NCBI GenBank assembly: GCA_038317095.1
Contig: JBBQBB010000001.1
Coordinates: 62,001 to 126,000, forward strand
Direction of reading: 5' to 3'
Source: JAGXTF01 sp038317095
GTDB lineage: Bacteria; Bacteroidota; Bacteroidia; NS11-12g; UBA955
Length of the DNA stretch: 64,000 nucleotides
Shown here: piece after piece, positions 44,024-52,103 of the stretch
Layout: each line of letters starts with the position of its first letter
How positions within the stretch are numbered: position 1 is the first letter of the stretch
Notes under the pieces: generated by a model
Databases searched by the model: none
The model's input: only the letters and a program-made list of their open reading frames with translations
Told to the model about the DNA's origin: nothing
Position numbers and translations under genes: made by a program

Positions 44024-44562
44024 AAGCATTTTTAAATAGACCAGCCGTGTTTCATGGAATTATGGCTGGTTTGGTTGTTTTCGCCCTTAAACTGGCAATG
44101 TTTTTTTCGGGTAATTGGTCTTTTAAACTGTCGCCTTATTATTTATATGTATCTTTTATACCCATAGCTGTGGGCATGATTCTCGGAAGTTTGGGCGAAA
44201 AAAAACGGGTAGAGTTGTACAATTATTGGAAAGCGTTGCTTTCTTGCATTTTGGTATCTTTCATCGCTGTTTTTATTGCACAATTGGCTGAGCAAGTTAT
44301 TTACCGAAAATTGGATAAATCGTTGGCAGAAAAAACCAAGATTCAAATGGTTATAGCCGAAACCGAAGCTTTAAAAAAGGTGAAACTATTCTCCCAGAAA
44401 AGCAAAGATTTTTTCATTGAAACTATGGAAAAATCTGACCCTAAAGACATGTATAGCATTGCCAATTTGTTGGTAGCAATTCCTACCTATACTTTCTTAA
44501 ATGGCATTTGGGGCTTGTTAATTGCTAATTTTACTCGAAAAAGAATTCCAAAAGTGGAATGA
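44020..44562 (+). CDS. DUF4199 membrane protein
   Basis: 180 residues with four membrane helices ('GIMAGLVVFALKLAMFFSG', 'YLYVSFIPIAVGMILGSLG', 'LLSCILVSFIAVFIAQLAE', 'PTYTFLNGIWGLLIANFTRK'), the DUF4199 layout, and a charged loop between helices 3 and 4. Function unknown; its usual neighbours are BatA-like and dihydroorotase-like genes, as here. Confidence 0.85.
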   Translation: MKAFLNRPAVFHGIMAGLVVFALKLAMFFSGNWSFKLSPYYLYVSFIPIAVGMILGSLGEKKRVELYNYWKALLSCILVSFIAVFIAQLAEQVIYRKLDKSLAEKTKIQMVIAETEALKKVKLFSQKSKDFFIETMEKSDPKDMYSIANLLVAIPTYTFLNGIWGLLIANFTRKRIPKVE

Positions 44563-44604
44563 TCTTTTGCAAAACTTGAACCTTGAAATTTAAATCATGT
44601 AAAA

Positions 44605-45402
44605 ATGAAGTCCATAACTTCAGTACAAAATCCTTTTATCCGGGAAATTCAAAACCTACAGTCGAAAAGTAAGTTGAGAAAGCAACACGGACATTTTGTT
44701 TGTGAAGGATTGAATGAAATTCGATTGTGTTATTTAAGTGGTTTTGAGATTGAAAAGTTGGTTTTTTGTGAAGATTTAATCGCAAAAGAGGCTTTGGTAC
44801 AAAACACAGGAATAGGTGATAAAGATACCGAATGGATTGTCGTAAATCGAGATGTTTTTTCAAAAATAGCCTACCGTGAAGATGTTGAAAATGCCATTGC
44901 TATAGTTAAAATAAAAGAAATTAATCTAGATGCGTTGAAATGGTCGGATCATGCGCTTTTTTTAGTGGCAGAAAAAGTAGAAAAACCTGGAAATATTGGG
45001 GCGTTGCTTCGCAGTGCAGATGCCGCAGGCGTTACTGCCGTTTTGCTAGCCGACCCAATTTGCGATATCTACAACCCCAATGTGATTCGTAGCAGCGTAG
45101 GTTCTGTTTTTACAGTGCCAATTGTTTCAGCTACAACCGAAGAAATTCAACTTTTTTTGGCAAAAAATAAGGTTTCGGTGTTTACAACATTCATGGAGAA
45201 TGCAACCTCTGCTTGGGATTCTAACTTAACCGAAGCTTGCGCCATTGTTTTAGGTACCGAGCATTCTGGCTTGACGAGCCAATGGAAAAAACCAGAGTAC
45301 CAGAATATCAATTACTCGATGTTTGGCAAAGTGGATAGTTTAAATATTTCCATTGCTGCTGCGTTGTTAATTTTTGAGGCTGTTCGGCAGCGAAGGTCTT
45401 AA
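44605..45402 (+). CDS. TrmH-family (SpoU) RNA 2'-O-methyltransferase
   Basis: 265 residues. N-terminal substrate-binding domain ('HGHFVCEGLNEIRLC'), then the SPOUT knot: motif 1 'EKVEKPGNIGALLRSADAAG', motif 2 'CAIVLGTEHSGL', motif 3 'VDSLNISIAAALLIFEAVRQ'. Methylates ribose in tRNA or 23S rRNA; the target is not decidable from sequence. Confidence 0.9.
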   Translation: MKSITSVQNPFIREIQNLQSKSKLRKQHGHFVCEGLNEIRLCYLSGFEIEKLVFCEDLIAKEALVQNTGIGDKDTEWIVVNRDVFSKIAYREDVENAIAIVKIKEINLDALKWSDHALFLVAEKVEKPGNIGALLRSADAAGVTAVLLADPICDIYNPNVIRSSVGSVFTVPIVSATTEEIQLFLAKNKVSVFTTFMENATSAWDSNLTEACAIVLGTEHSGLTSQWKKPEYQNINYSMFGKVDSLNISIAAALLIFEAVRQRRS

Positions 45403-45408
45403 ATGGAG

Positions 45409-45416
45409 TAACTTTG
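45409..45416 (+). promoter_or_regulatory. -7 box TAACTTTG four bases before a GTG start
   Basis: Perfect TAnnTTTG; spacer CCTT, then GTG at 45421. It lies just after the stop of the methyltransferase gene. Confidence 0.55.
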
Positions 45417-45420
45417 CCTT

Positions 45421-46746
45421 GTGCAAAATATTCTTGTTCTTGGCGCTGGAAAAAGTTCTTTTTATTTGCTAGAATACCTAGCTAAAATCGCATCCGAAAA
45501 CTTTTGGAAAATTACGGCTTGCGATAAAGATGCAGATACGCTTTCTGCGCATACACAAAATATAAAGGGCATTTATACCCAGCAGTTAGACATTTCCAAT
45601 ACTGAAAATTTAGAGTCTTTGATTCAAGATTCAAATTTGGTTGTTTCTCTTCTTCCCCCAGCGCTGCATCCAACGGTTGCAAGGTTTTGTCTCAAACACA
45701 AGGCACATTTGGCTACAGCCTCATATGTTTCGCCTGAAATGCAGCTTTTGCATCAAGATGCCTGCGAGAATCAACTTGTTTTTTTGAATGAAATGGGTTT
45801 AGATCCGGGCATTGATCATATGTCAGCCGTGAAAATGTTGGATGAAATTAAATCGCTTGGAGGTGAAATTACTTCGTTTGAAAGTTATTGCGGTGGCCTT
45901 GTCTGTGAAGAAGATTGCGCAGATAATCCTTGGAAATATAAATTTTCTTGGAATCCTATGAATGTAATTTTGGCTGGACAAGGCGGGATGTCCGTTTTTC
46001 GCCAAGACCAGCAGGATAGATACATCCCATGGCCCCAGCTTTTTGCACATTCGCAGGAATTGGATATTCCAGGCATGCTTAAATTAGAAGCTTACCCAAA
46101 CAGAGACAGTTTGGGTTATATGAACTTGTATGGTTTATCTTCCGCAAAAACCTTTTTGCGAGGCACGCTGCGCCGTATGGGTTTTTGTAAATCTTGGCAA
46201 GTATTGGTAGACTTAGGTTTTACCGAAAACCATACAGTTTTAAAAGATTCTATCCAATCTATCGGAGAATTAACCTCAGCGTTAACTGGCTGTAAAAATA
46301 CCATCCCCTTTGAAATATGGTTATATCAAAATGGCTATATTCAAGAGCAACAGCAGAATATGTTTAGGTTTTTAGAACTGCATTCTCAAGTGGAACTGAC
46401 CCGAGAAAAGTGCACACCAGCAATGCTTCTAAAGCTTCACCTTGAGAAATATTGGAAACTGGAAAAATTGGATCGGGATGAGGTAATCATGTACCATCGT
46501 GTCATGTACTGCAAACAAAATGTAAATTATTGTGTACAAGCAGTCATGAAAGTTGCTGGCAATGACTGCGTACATACAGCAATGGCCAAAACGGTGGGTT
46601 TGCCATTGGCAATGGGAGCAGAGCTAATTTTAAAAGGGTTAATTGATGAAAAAGGTGTATGTATTCCAGCATCTAAGCAATGGTATAGTCAAGTGTTGCC
46701 CAAGCTTGAAAATTTGGGCATTGCGTTCAAAGAGTACCGCACATAA
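45421..46746 (+). CDS. Saccharopine dehydrogenase-family oxidoreductase
   Basis: 441 residues from GTG. Rossmann start 'NILVLGAGKSSFYLLEYLAK', 'ACDKDADTLSAH', 'VVSLLPPALHPTVARFCL', then the SDH C-terminal domain with 'EMGLDPGIDHMSAVKMLDEI', 'SYCGGLVCEEDCADNPWKYK', 'PEMQLLHQDA'. Closest to LYS9-type saccharopine reductases or dehydrogenases (lysine metabolism). No lysine-degradation partner (LKR, AASADH) is adjacent. Confidence 0.85.
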   Translation: MQNILVLGAGKSSFYLLEYLAKIASENFWKITACDKDADTLSAHTQNIKGIYTQQLDISNTENLESLIQDSNLVVSLLPPALHPTVARFCLKHKAHLATASYVSPEMQLLHQDACENQLVFLNEMGLDPGIDHMSAVKMLDEIKSLGGEITSFESYCGGLVCEEDCADNPWKYKFSWNPMNVILAGQGGMSVFRQDQQDRYIPWPQLFAHSQELDIPGMLKLEAYPNRDSLGYMNLYGLSSAKTFLRGTLRRMGFCKSWQVLVDLGFTENHTVLKDSIQSIGELTSALTGCKNTIPFEIWLYQNGYIQEQQQNMFRFLELHSQVELTREKCTPAMLLKLHLEKYWKLEKLDRDEVIMYHRVMYCKQNVNYCVQAVMKVAGNDCVHTAMAKTVGLPLAMGAELILKGLIDEKGVCIPASKQWYSQVLPKLENLGIAFKEYRT

Positions 46747-46765
46747 AAGTACATTTTTCCACATT

Positions 46766-46798
46766 TTTGGGCAATAACTTACTTTTTATGTATTTTTG
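46766..46798 (+). promoter_or_regulatory. Canonical promoter upstream of the WD40 gene
   Basis: TTTG at 46766-46769, 21-base spacer, TATTTTTG at 46791-46798. Both perfect; the leader is about 15-20 bases. Confidence 0.65.
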
Positions 46799-46818
46799 GA
46801 ACAACGCTTTAATTAATT

Positions 46819-47886
46819 ATGACACGTAGAAGTATAATTTTCATTTTTTTCTTCCTGTGCACGGTAAGTTTATTCTCTCAAGCCGTGGACACATCCAAGT
46901 TTAAAATGTACACGAAATTAACAGGCCACAGCCGCAGTGTAGAGTCAGTGGCATTTTCGCCCAATGGTAAATTAATGGCTAGTGGGGGGTGGGATAATAC
47001 TATCCACGTCTACAAAGCAGACACTCCGGGTTTTGCAACTGAAAAGTTTGTGCTTAAAGGCCATATGGGTGGCGTTACATCTTTGTTTTTTTCCAAAGAC
47101 AACAAATTCTTAGCTAGCGCCTCCAAAGATTTTTCTATTCGTGTTTACAATTTAGAAAACGGAGAATTGGTTTTTTCGGCCAATGATCATAGGGGAGAAG
47201 CTACGCGTGTATTTGTCGATCCAAAATCGAAGTTTTTGATGAGCAGTTCTTTGGATGGTACATTGATGATGTATGAATTTCAAAATGCCACAGCCAAGTC
47301 TCGTACAATAAAATATAGTGGTGTCATCAATAGCTTCGTGCCAGCCATCGATGGCAAAAGCTTGTACATTGCCACAGACAAGGGGGATATTGACAATATC
47401 GATTTTAAATCTATGGTTATTAGAAGTTTAAAAGGTCATACTGCAAAGGTCAATTGTCTAGAGCTTTCACCAAATGGTAAGCTACTTGCCAGTGGTAGCG
47501 ATGATAAAACCATAATTATCTGGGATTTGGCCACAGGTAAAATTTTGAAAACGCTAAAGGGGAATTCTTGGAAAATCACCAGTGTAGCCTGGAGTAGCGA
47601 CGGTAATTATTTAACCAGCACCTGCAATGATGGCCTAACGAAAGTTTGGGATCTAAATACAGGAACCCAGTTGAAAATATTAAACACCTTGGGTAAAAAT
47701 GCCCGTTGTGCCGCTTGGAGTCCAAATATGGGATTTATTCTTGTAGCTTCATTGATGGATGCTACCAGCAACGGAGCAATATTGTATGCAACCCCTTTGC
47801 AAAAGCTACCGCCTGCCCCGCCAGTGAAGCCTGAAGTTAAGTCGTCTGTCAATAAACCCATTGTCAAAGCTGTCAAAAAACCATAA
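46819..47886 (+). CDS. Exported WD40 repeat protein
   Basis: 355 residues with a signal peptide ('SIIFIFFFLCTVSLFS'). At least six WD40 units: 'LTGHSRSVESVAFSPNGKLM', 'LKGHMGGVTSLFFSKDNKFL', 'LKGHTAKVNCLELSPNGKLL' with 'ASGSDDKTIIIWDLATGKIL', and 'WKITSVAWSSDGNYLTSTCN'. A Pro/Lys/Val-rich tail ('PAPPVKPEVKSSVNKP') ends it. No T9SS domain; likely a periplasmic scaffold. Confidence 0.88.
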   Translation: MTRRSIIFIFFFLCTVSLFSQAVDTSKFKMYTKLTGHSRSVESVAFSPNGKLMASGGWDNTIHVYKADTPGFATEKFVLKGHMGGVTSLFFSKDNKFLASASKDFSIRVYNLENGELVFSANDHRGEATRVFVDPKSKFLMSSSLDGTLMMYEFQNATAKSRTIKYSGVINSFVPAIDGKSLYIATDKGDIDNIDFKSMVIRSLKGHTAKVNCLELSPNGKLLASGSDDKTIIIWDLATGKILKTLKGNSWKITSVAWSSDGNYLTSTCNDGLTKVWDLNTGTQLKILNTLGKNARCAAWSPNMGFILVASLMDATSNGAILYATPLQKLPPAPPVKPEVKSSVNKPIVKAVKKP

Positions 47887-47895
47887 TCCATTTCT

Positions 47896-48312
47896 ATGAT
47901 TTCTGATTCCATAAATTCAGGAAAAGCACCTGAACCTGTTGGCCATTACCCACATGCCAGAAAAGTGGGCGATTTGTTGTTTTTATCTGGCGTAGGTCCC
48001 AGGGAAAGAGGTAGCAAAACCATTCCCGGTGTTGAATTGGACATAAATAAAGATATTGTTGACTATGATATTGAAATTCAATGCCGAAGCGTATTTCAAA
48101 ATGTGAAATATATTTTGGAAGAAGCGGGCTCTAGTTGGGATAAAATCGTAGATGTTACCGTCTATTTAACCAATATGAAAGACGATTTTTCAACATACAA
48201 CAAACTTTGGGCTGAGTATTTTTCAGAAAATCCGCCCTGTAGAACCACCTTAGAAATAAATTGTTTACCTACCCCAATTGCCATTGAATTAAAGGTGATA
48301 GCAACAATTTAA
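47896..48312 (+). CDS. RidA-family protein, 2-aminomuconate deaminase-like
   Basis: 138 residues. The sequence ('APEPVGHYPHARKVGDLLFL', 'SGVGPRERGSKTIPGVELD', 'NPPCRTTLEINCLPTPIAIE') has the RidA Arg of 'CRTT' and the terminal 'P.AIELK'. The 'PVGHYPHA' and 'SGVGPR' signatures are those of the aminomuconate-deaminase subgroup of the kynurenine degradation route. kmo (12670-14004) is in the same window but not adjacent. It may share the WD40 transcript, nine bases upstream. Confidence 0.8.
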   Translation: MISDSINSGKAPEPVGHYPHARKVGDLLFLSGVGPRERGSKTIPGVELDINKDIVDYDIEIQCRSVFQNVKYILEEAGSSWDKIVDVTVYLTNMKDDFSTYNKLWAEYFSENPPCRTTLEINCLPTPIAIELKVIATI

Positions 48313-48336
48313 TTCCTTAAATATCTAGTCAATGCG

Positions 48337-48639
48337 TTAAGATGCCGTTGCCTGCCTGGTTTTAAATCTTTCAAGCTGGTGCTTTAATGCTTCCATGGCA
48401 TTGTCAGTGGCGGCCTCAAAAGTCTTGTCTTGCATGGTTGCAAATAGTTGAGAATCTGCCAAATTTATTTTGCACTCTATCAATTTGTTGTTTTTGTCTG
48501 AGGTCTGATCTACTTTTAAATAGACAGTTGCATTTACTATGCGGTTGTAATAGCGGTCTAGTTTTGCAAGTTTACTAGAAATGAAATCCAATAGTTTTTG
48601 GTCTGCTTTAAAGTTTGTTGTTTGAAAATCAATTACCAT
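48337..48639 (-). CDS. hpf: Ribosome hibernation promoting factor (short form)
   Basis: 100 residues: 'DFQTTNFKADQKLLDFISSK' and 'LAKLDRYYNRIVNATVYLKV' are the HPF/YfiA beta-alpha-beta core; 'DKTFEAATDNAMEALKHQLE' is the C-terminal helix. No long C-terminal dimerisation domain, so the short form. Binds 30S and inactivates ribosomes in stationary phase. Downstream of the recombinase and rpsU genes, the common Bacteroidota trio. Confidence 0.92.
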   Translation of the reverse strand: MVIDFQTTNFKADQKLLDFISSKLAKLDRYYNRIVNATVYLKVDQTSDKNNKLIECKINLADSQLFATMQDKTFEAATDNAMEALKHQLERFKTRQATAS

Positions 48640-48794
48640 GTTGTTGAATTTTAATTAGTTAGACATTTAGTTAGAAGCACTTTGCTTTATGCAATTTAGG
48701 ATAACATTTGATATTTCCAAACCACATTTAAACTATTTTTAATTTTAGTAGACCAATTTATTGTGCATACCGATGAAAGGTGCCACCCCATTGA

Positions 48795-49670
48795 TTATTC
48801 TCTTGGATGTAATTTATGCACCAACTTCAATTTTTCAAAAGAGTTTTTTGTATAAACTTGGGTTGCAGATAGCGATGTGTGCCCCAAAAGATCTTTTATA
48901 GCCAGTAAATCTGCGCCATTGTTCAGCAGGTGGGTGGCAAAAGAATGCCGCAATACATGAGGACTGGTTTTTAGTGCGGATGAAAAAAGTTGAAGATATT
49001 TTGTTACTATGCGGTAAACCAACATTGGGTATAATTTTGTTCCATTTTCCAACGTGAACAAATAACCTGTGTAAGATCCATCGGATTTATATTGTTCCAG
49101 TGCAACGCACAATTCTGGATGCATGGGAACAATGCGCTGTTTGTTTCTTTTCCCAAGTACAGTGATATTTTTTCTAGAAAAGTCGATGTCCGATTTCTTT
49201 AAATTGATTAACTCCGACAGGCGCATTCCCGTTGTGTAAAAAAGCAAGAGCAGCAAGCAATCTCTTTCTCCATTCACTGTTTCGTTCCACGGGAAATTTC
49301 TGAACATTTGCTGTAGGTCTGCAGCGGGGATATCTAAAATAATTTTTTTTGGAATCTTTGGCAATGTCATTTTGGCCATTGGATCCTTTTCCAGAATCCC
49401 TTGTTTGCGCAACTGTTTGATTAAAGTACGTAGGGCTGATATTTTGCGATGTACTGTTTTCGGAGACATGCCATCTGTCAGCATTTCCGACATCCAACTT
49501 CTAATTATAGTAGATTTCCAATCTTTGGGTTCGGGAGAGTCAAAAAGGGTAAGAAACTGCCAAAACTGAGATAGGTCGCTTCTATAGGCAGTTACAGTAT
49601 GCACCGACATCCTTCGGTTGAAGGTCAGCCCATATAGGAAATCTTCCATGTACTGGGGTAGAATTGCCAT
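48795..49670 (-). CDS. xerC: Tyrosine recombinase, XerC/XerD-type
   Basis: 291 residues from the ATG at 49670 (a TTG at 49682 is the upstream alternative). N-terminal SAM-like domain ('NRRMSVHTVTAYRSDLSQFW'), then catalytic residues Arg150 ('TTGMRLSELI'), Lys174 ('LGKRNKQRI'), His238-Arg241 ('PHVLRHSFATH'), His264 ('LGHTS') and Tyr273 ('QVYTKNS'). All present, so active. Chromosome-dimer resolution at dif is likely; its position beside rpsU and hpf supports XerC. Confidence 0.88.
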   Translation of the reverse strand: MAILPQYMEDFLYGLTFNRRMSVHTVTAYRSDLSQFWQFLTLFDSPEPKDWKSTIIRSWMSEMLTDGMSPKTVHRKISALRTLIKQLRKQGILEKDPMAKMTLPKIPKKIILDIPAADLQQMFRNFPWNETVNGERDCLLLLLFYTTGMRLSELINLKKSDIDFSRKNITVLGKRNKQRIVPMHPELCVALEQYKSDGSYTGYLFTLENGTKLYPMLVYRIVTKYLQLFSSALKTSPHVLRHSFATHLLNNGADLLAIKDLLGHTSLSATQVYTKNSFEKLKLVHKLHPRE

Positions 49671-49773
49671 TGCTAGAAACAAATAGAACGAATTTTATCC
49701 AAAACAAATAGGCAATATTATCAGCATTGGTGGATAACTGGTATTGAATGAAATCCAAAGTGTAATAAAACCA

Positions 49774-49805
49774 AATAAAAAAACCGCCAACTGTGGGCGG
49801 TTTGG
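49774..49805 (-). terminator. Terminator after rpsU
   Basis: AAACCGCC / GGCGGTTT 8-bp stem, loop of seven; the A-run at its low-coordinate side is a T-run on the minus strand. Confidence 0.85.
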
Positions 49806-49825
49806 TTATGATCTAATAGGTTCAA

Positions 49826-50023
49826 TTAATTCTCAATATCGGCAAGCTGCATTTTCTGCTTGTATGCTGCGCGAATTTTTTGTTGACGTTTAGTAATACA
49901 GGGCTTTTCAAATGCCTGGCGTGAACGAAGTTCTTTGATTACTCCGATTTTCTCGAATTTCTTTTTGAACTTTTTAAGCGCCTTATCCAGCGTGTCGCTT
50001 TCTTTTACGTTGATGATAATCAT
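49826..50023 (-). CDS. rpsU: 30S ribosomal protein S21
   Basis: 65 residues: 'IIINVKESDTLDKALKKFKK', 'KFEKIGVIKELRSRQAFEKP', 'TKRQQKIRAAYKQ'. Small ribosomal subunit protein, near the 16S 3' end. Transcribed alone, with a terminator before the recombinase gene. Confidence 0.97.
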   Translation of the reverse strand: MIIINVKESDTLDKALKKFKKKFEKIGVIKELRSRQAFEKPCITKRQQKIRAAYKQKMQLADIEN

Positions 50024-50071
50024 GCTCTAATTTTGGGAGTGCAAATATAATAAAAAAAAATACATTTTCAA

Positions 50072-51214
50072 TTATTCTTTTAAAATAGATCGAGAAATTA
50101 CCAATTTTTGGATTTCACTCGTGCCTTCGCCTATTGTGCACAGCTTGCAATCTCTATAAAACTTTTCTACCGGAAAGTCCTTTGTATACCCATAGCCACC
50201 AAATATTTGGACGGCCTCATTGGCTGCATAAACCGATACTTCAGATGCGTAGTACTTGGCAAATGCGGAAAGCTTTGTTACATTTTGACCCCTGTTTTTT
50301 TTATCCGCTGCTTGCTGTGTCAATAATTCTGCGGCTTCTATGCGCGTTGCCATGTCCGCTAATTTAAATGCAATTGCCTGAAATTGGCTGATAGGTTTGC
50401 CGAATTGTTCTCTTTCCTTCGAATATTTTAAAGCTGCTTCATAAGCACCTTTTGCAATGCCTAATGACAATGCTGCAATGCTTATTCTACCGCCGTCCAA
50501 TATTTTCATGGCTTGTATAAACCCATCACCTACATTGCCCAATATATTCGCCGATGACACCCTGCAGTCTTCAAAAACCAATTCAGCCGTTTCCGAAGCC
50601 CGCATGCCCAATTTGTTCTCTTTTTTTCCACCTCTAAATCCTGGTGTTCCTCTTTCAACAACAAATGCACTAATACCGTGTGTGTCCAATAGGTCTCCTG
50701 TGCGTGCCAATACTACCGCCACATCTCCAGAAATACCATGGGTAATCCAATTTTTGCTGCCATTCAATATCCAGTCGTCCCCATCTTTGGTTGCAACGCA
50801 GCGCATGCGCAAAGCGTCCGAACCTGTGTTCGCTTCTGTCAAACCCCATGCCCCTATCCATTCTCCACTCGCCAGTTTGGGCAACCATCTGTTTTTTTGC
50901 TCCTCGTTTGCAAATTTAAGTATATGGCCCGTGCACAAACTGTTATGCGCCGCCATAGACAATCCTATAGATCCGCAGACTTTGGCCAATTCTTCAATTG
51001 CAGCAGCATATTCTAGATATCCAAACCCACTACCACCATATTCCTCTGGTACCATTACGCCCATTAAACCAAGTTTTCCCAATTCTTTGAATACGTGAGT
51101 TGGAAATTCTTGACTTTCATCCCATTGCATAAAATCAGGGCGAATGTGCTTTTCGGCAAAATCCCGAACCATGTTGCGAATATGGGTAACGTTTTCGTCA
51201 ATTTTAAATTCCAT
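50072..51214 (-). CDS. Acyl-CoA dehydrogenase
   Basis: 380 residues, ACAD fold. 'LGLMGVMVPEEYGGSGFGYL', 'CGSIGLSMAAHNSLCTGHIL', FAD site 'GAWGLTEANTGSDALRMRC' with 'WILNGSKNWITHG', and 'YERNFGYTKD'-like 'AVQIFGGYGYTKDFPVEKFY' then 'IGEGTSEIQKLVISRSIL'. The catalytic Glu lies in 'IGEGTSEIQ' (or earlier) as in medium or short-chain ACADs. Oxidises acyl-CoA in fatty-acid or branched-chain amino-acid degradation. Confidence 0.92.
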   Translation of the reverse strand: MEFKIDENVTHIRNMVRDFAEKHIRPDFMQWDESQEFPTHVFKELGKLGLMGVMVPEEYGGSGFGYLEYAAAIEELAKVCGSIGLSMAAHNSLCTGHILKFANEEQKNRWLPKLASGEWIGAWGLTEANTGSDALRMRCVATKDGDDWILNGSKNWITHGISGDVAVVLARTGDLLDTHGISAFVVERGTPGFRGGKKENKLGMRASETAELVFEDCRVSSANILGNVGDGFIQAMKILDGGRISIAALSLGIAKGAYEAALKYSKEREQFGKPISQFQAIAFKLADMATRIEAAELLTQQAADKKNRGQNVTKLSAFAKYYASEVSVYAANEAVQIFGGYGYTKDFPVEKFYRDCKLCTIGEGTSEIQKLVISRSILKE

Positions 51215-51259
51215 AATAAAAATGCAAATCTAAATAGAAACTATCGTTTTTTTTAATGC

Positions 51260-52093
51260 TTAATGAAAAGATAAATATGGCAGCAACTTTAGCCTTTCTT
51301 TTGCAGAAAATCCTGCCAAAACCATAAATTTCATTTCAGTAATATTCCCATTCTGCCTCGTATACGCTGCTATGATTCTAGCCTGGTTTTTGGTGAGGTA
51401 TGGATGCATTGCCATCTGGGTTTCTGGCATTTCATTTATTTTTATCTTCCGAATTTCTGAATTTTCTAAGGTAAAGCATTTGAAAAGCTTGCGAATTGTA
51501 ACGGTATCTACATACCAAATTTCCATTAATTGTTCTGCACTAACAAAACCGCCCAGTTTCTCTCGGTATTTTACAATCCGATTCGCCGTTTTCCCGCCTA
51601 TTCCAGGGAGCTTAATGAACGCATTTGTATCGGCGTCGTTGAGATTGAGTAAGTGGTTCTCGTCATAAGTATTTGTAGCAATGCGGAATTTTTTTGGAGA
51701 CACAATTCGTACTAAATCCGCTGAATCTAGTCCAGTTTCGGCTGTTAAATCTGCATAGGATTGAAATACCCTGCCCTGTTTGCGTGCATTTTCAATTCTC
51801 TCTGCAGCTTCTTCACTAAAACCCATGGATATGAGTTGCTTTTTGCTCCCATAATAAAAGTGCTTTCCAGTGTTTGCGTACTTCCCATATGCTGAATCTT
51901 GCCTTTGTTGGTGTTGCTGCAAAAGTCTGCTTGCCATAGTTGTGTCGTATAGCCATTGTATCTTTTCCGGGCCTTTGTAATAATTCAAAGCCCTAGGCAC
52001 CACAACCAATAAAAAAGCAATGGAAAACAACACCACAGCCCCTCGGTGTTCACTCCTAAAATAAGTAAACCAACCCCCGCCTGGTCTGCGCAA
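51260..52093 (-). CDS. Helix-hairpin-helix (ComEA-like) domain protein
   Basis: 277 residues from a TTG start at 52093. N-terminal membrane helix ('GAVVLFSIAFLLVVVPRAL'), a linker, then two or three HhH units: 'KQLISMGFSEEAAERIENAR', 'FIKLPGIGGKTANRIVKYRE', 'KLGGFVSAEQLMEIWYVDTV'. DNA-binding modules like those of ComEA; a role in DNA uptake or repair is possible. Ten bases after the alpha-oxoamine synthase gene. Confidence 0.8.
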   Translation of the reverse strand: MRRPGGGWFTYFRSEHRGAVVLFSIAFLLVVVPRALNYYKGPEKIQWLYDTTMASRLLQQHQQRQDSAYGKYANTGKHFYYGSKKQLISMGFSEEAAERIENARKQGRVFQSYADLTAETGLDSADLVRIVSPKKFRIATNTYDENHLLNLNDADTNAFIKLPGIGGKTANRIVKYREKLGGFVSAEQLMEIWYVDTVTIRKLFKCFTLENSEIRKIKINEMPETQMAMHPYLTKNQARIIAAYTRQNGNITEMKFMVLAGFSAKERLKLLPYLSFH

Positions 52094-52103
52094 TTTGCTT
52101 AAA

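Noticed and set aside
50457..51098. 213-codon plus-strand ORF
   Set aside because: Antisense to acyl-CoA dehydrogenase; Pro/Ser-rich translation with no family resemblance.
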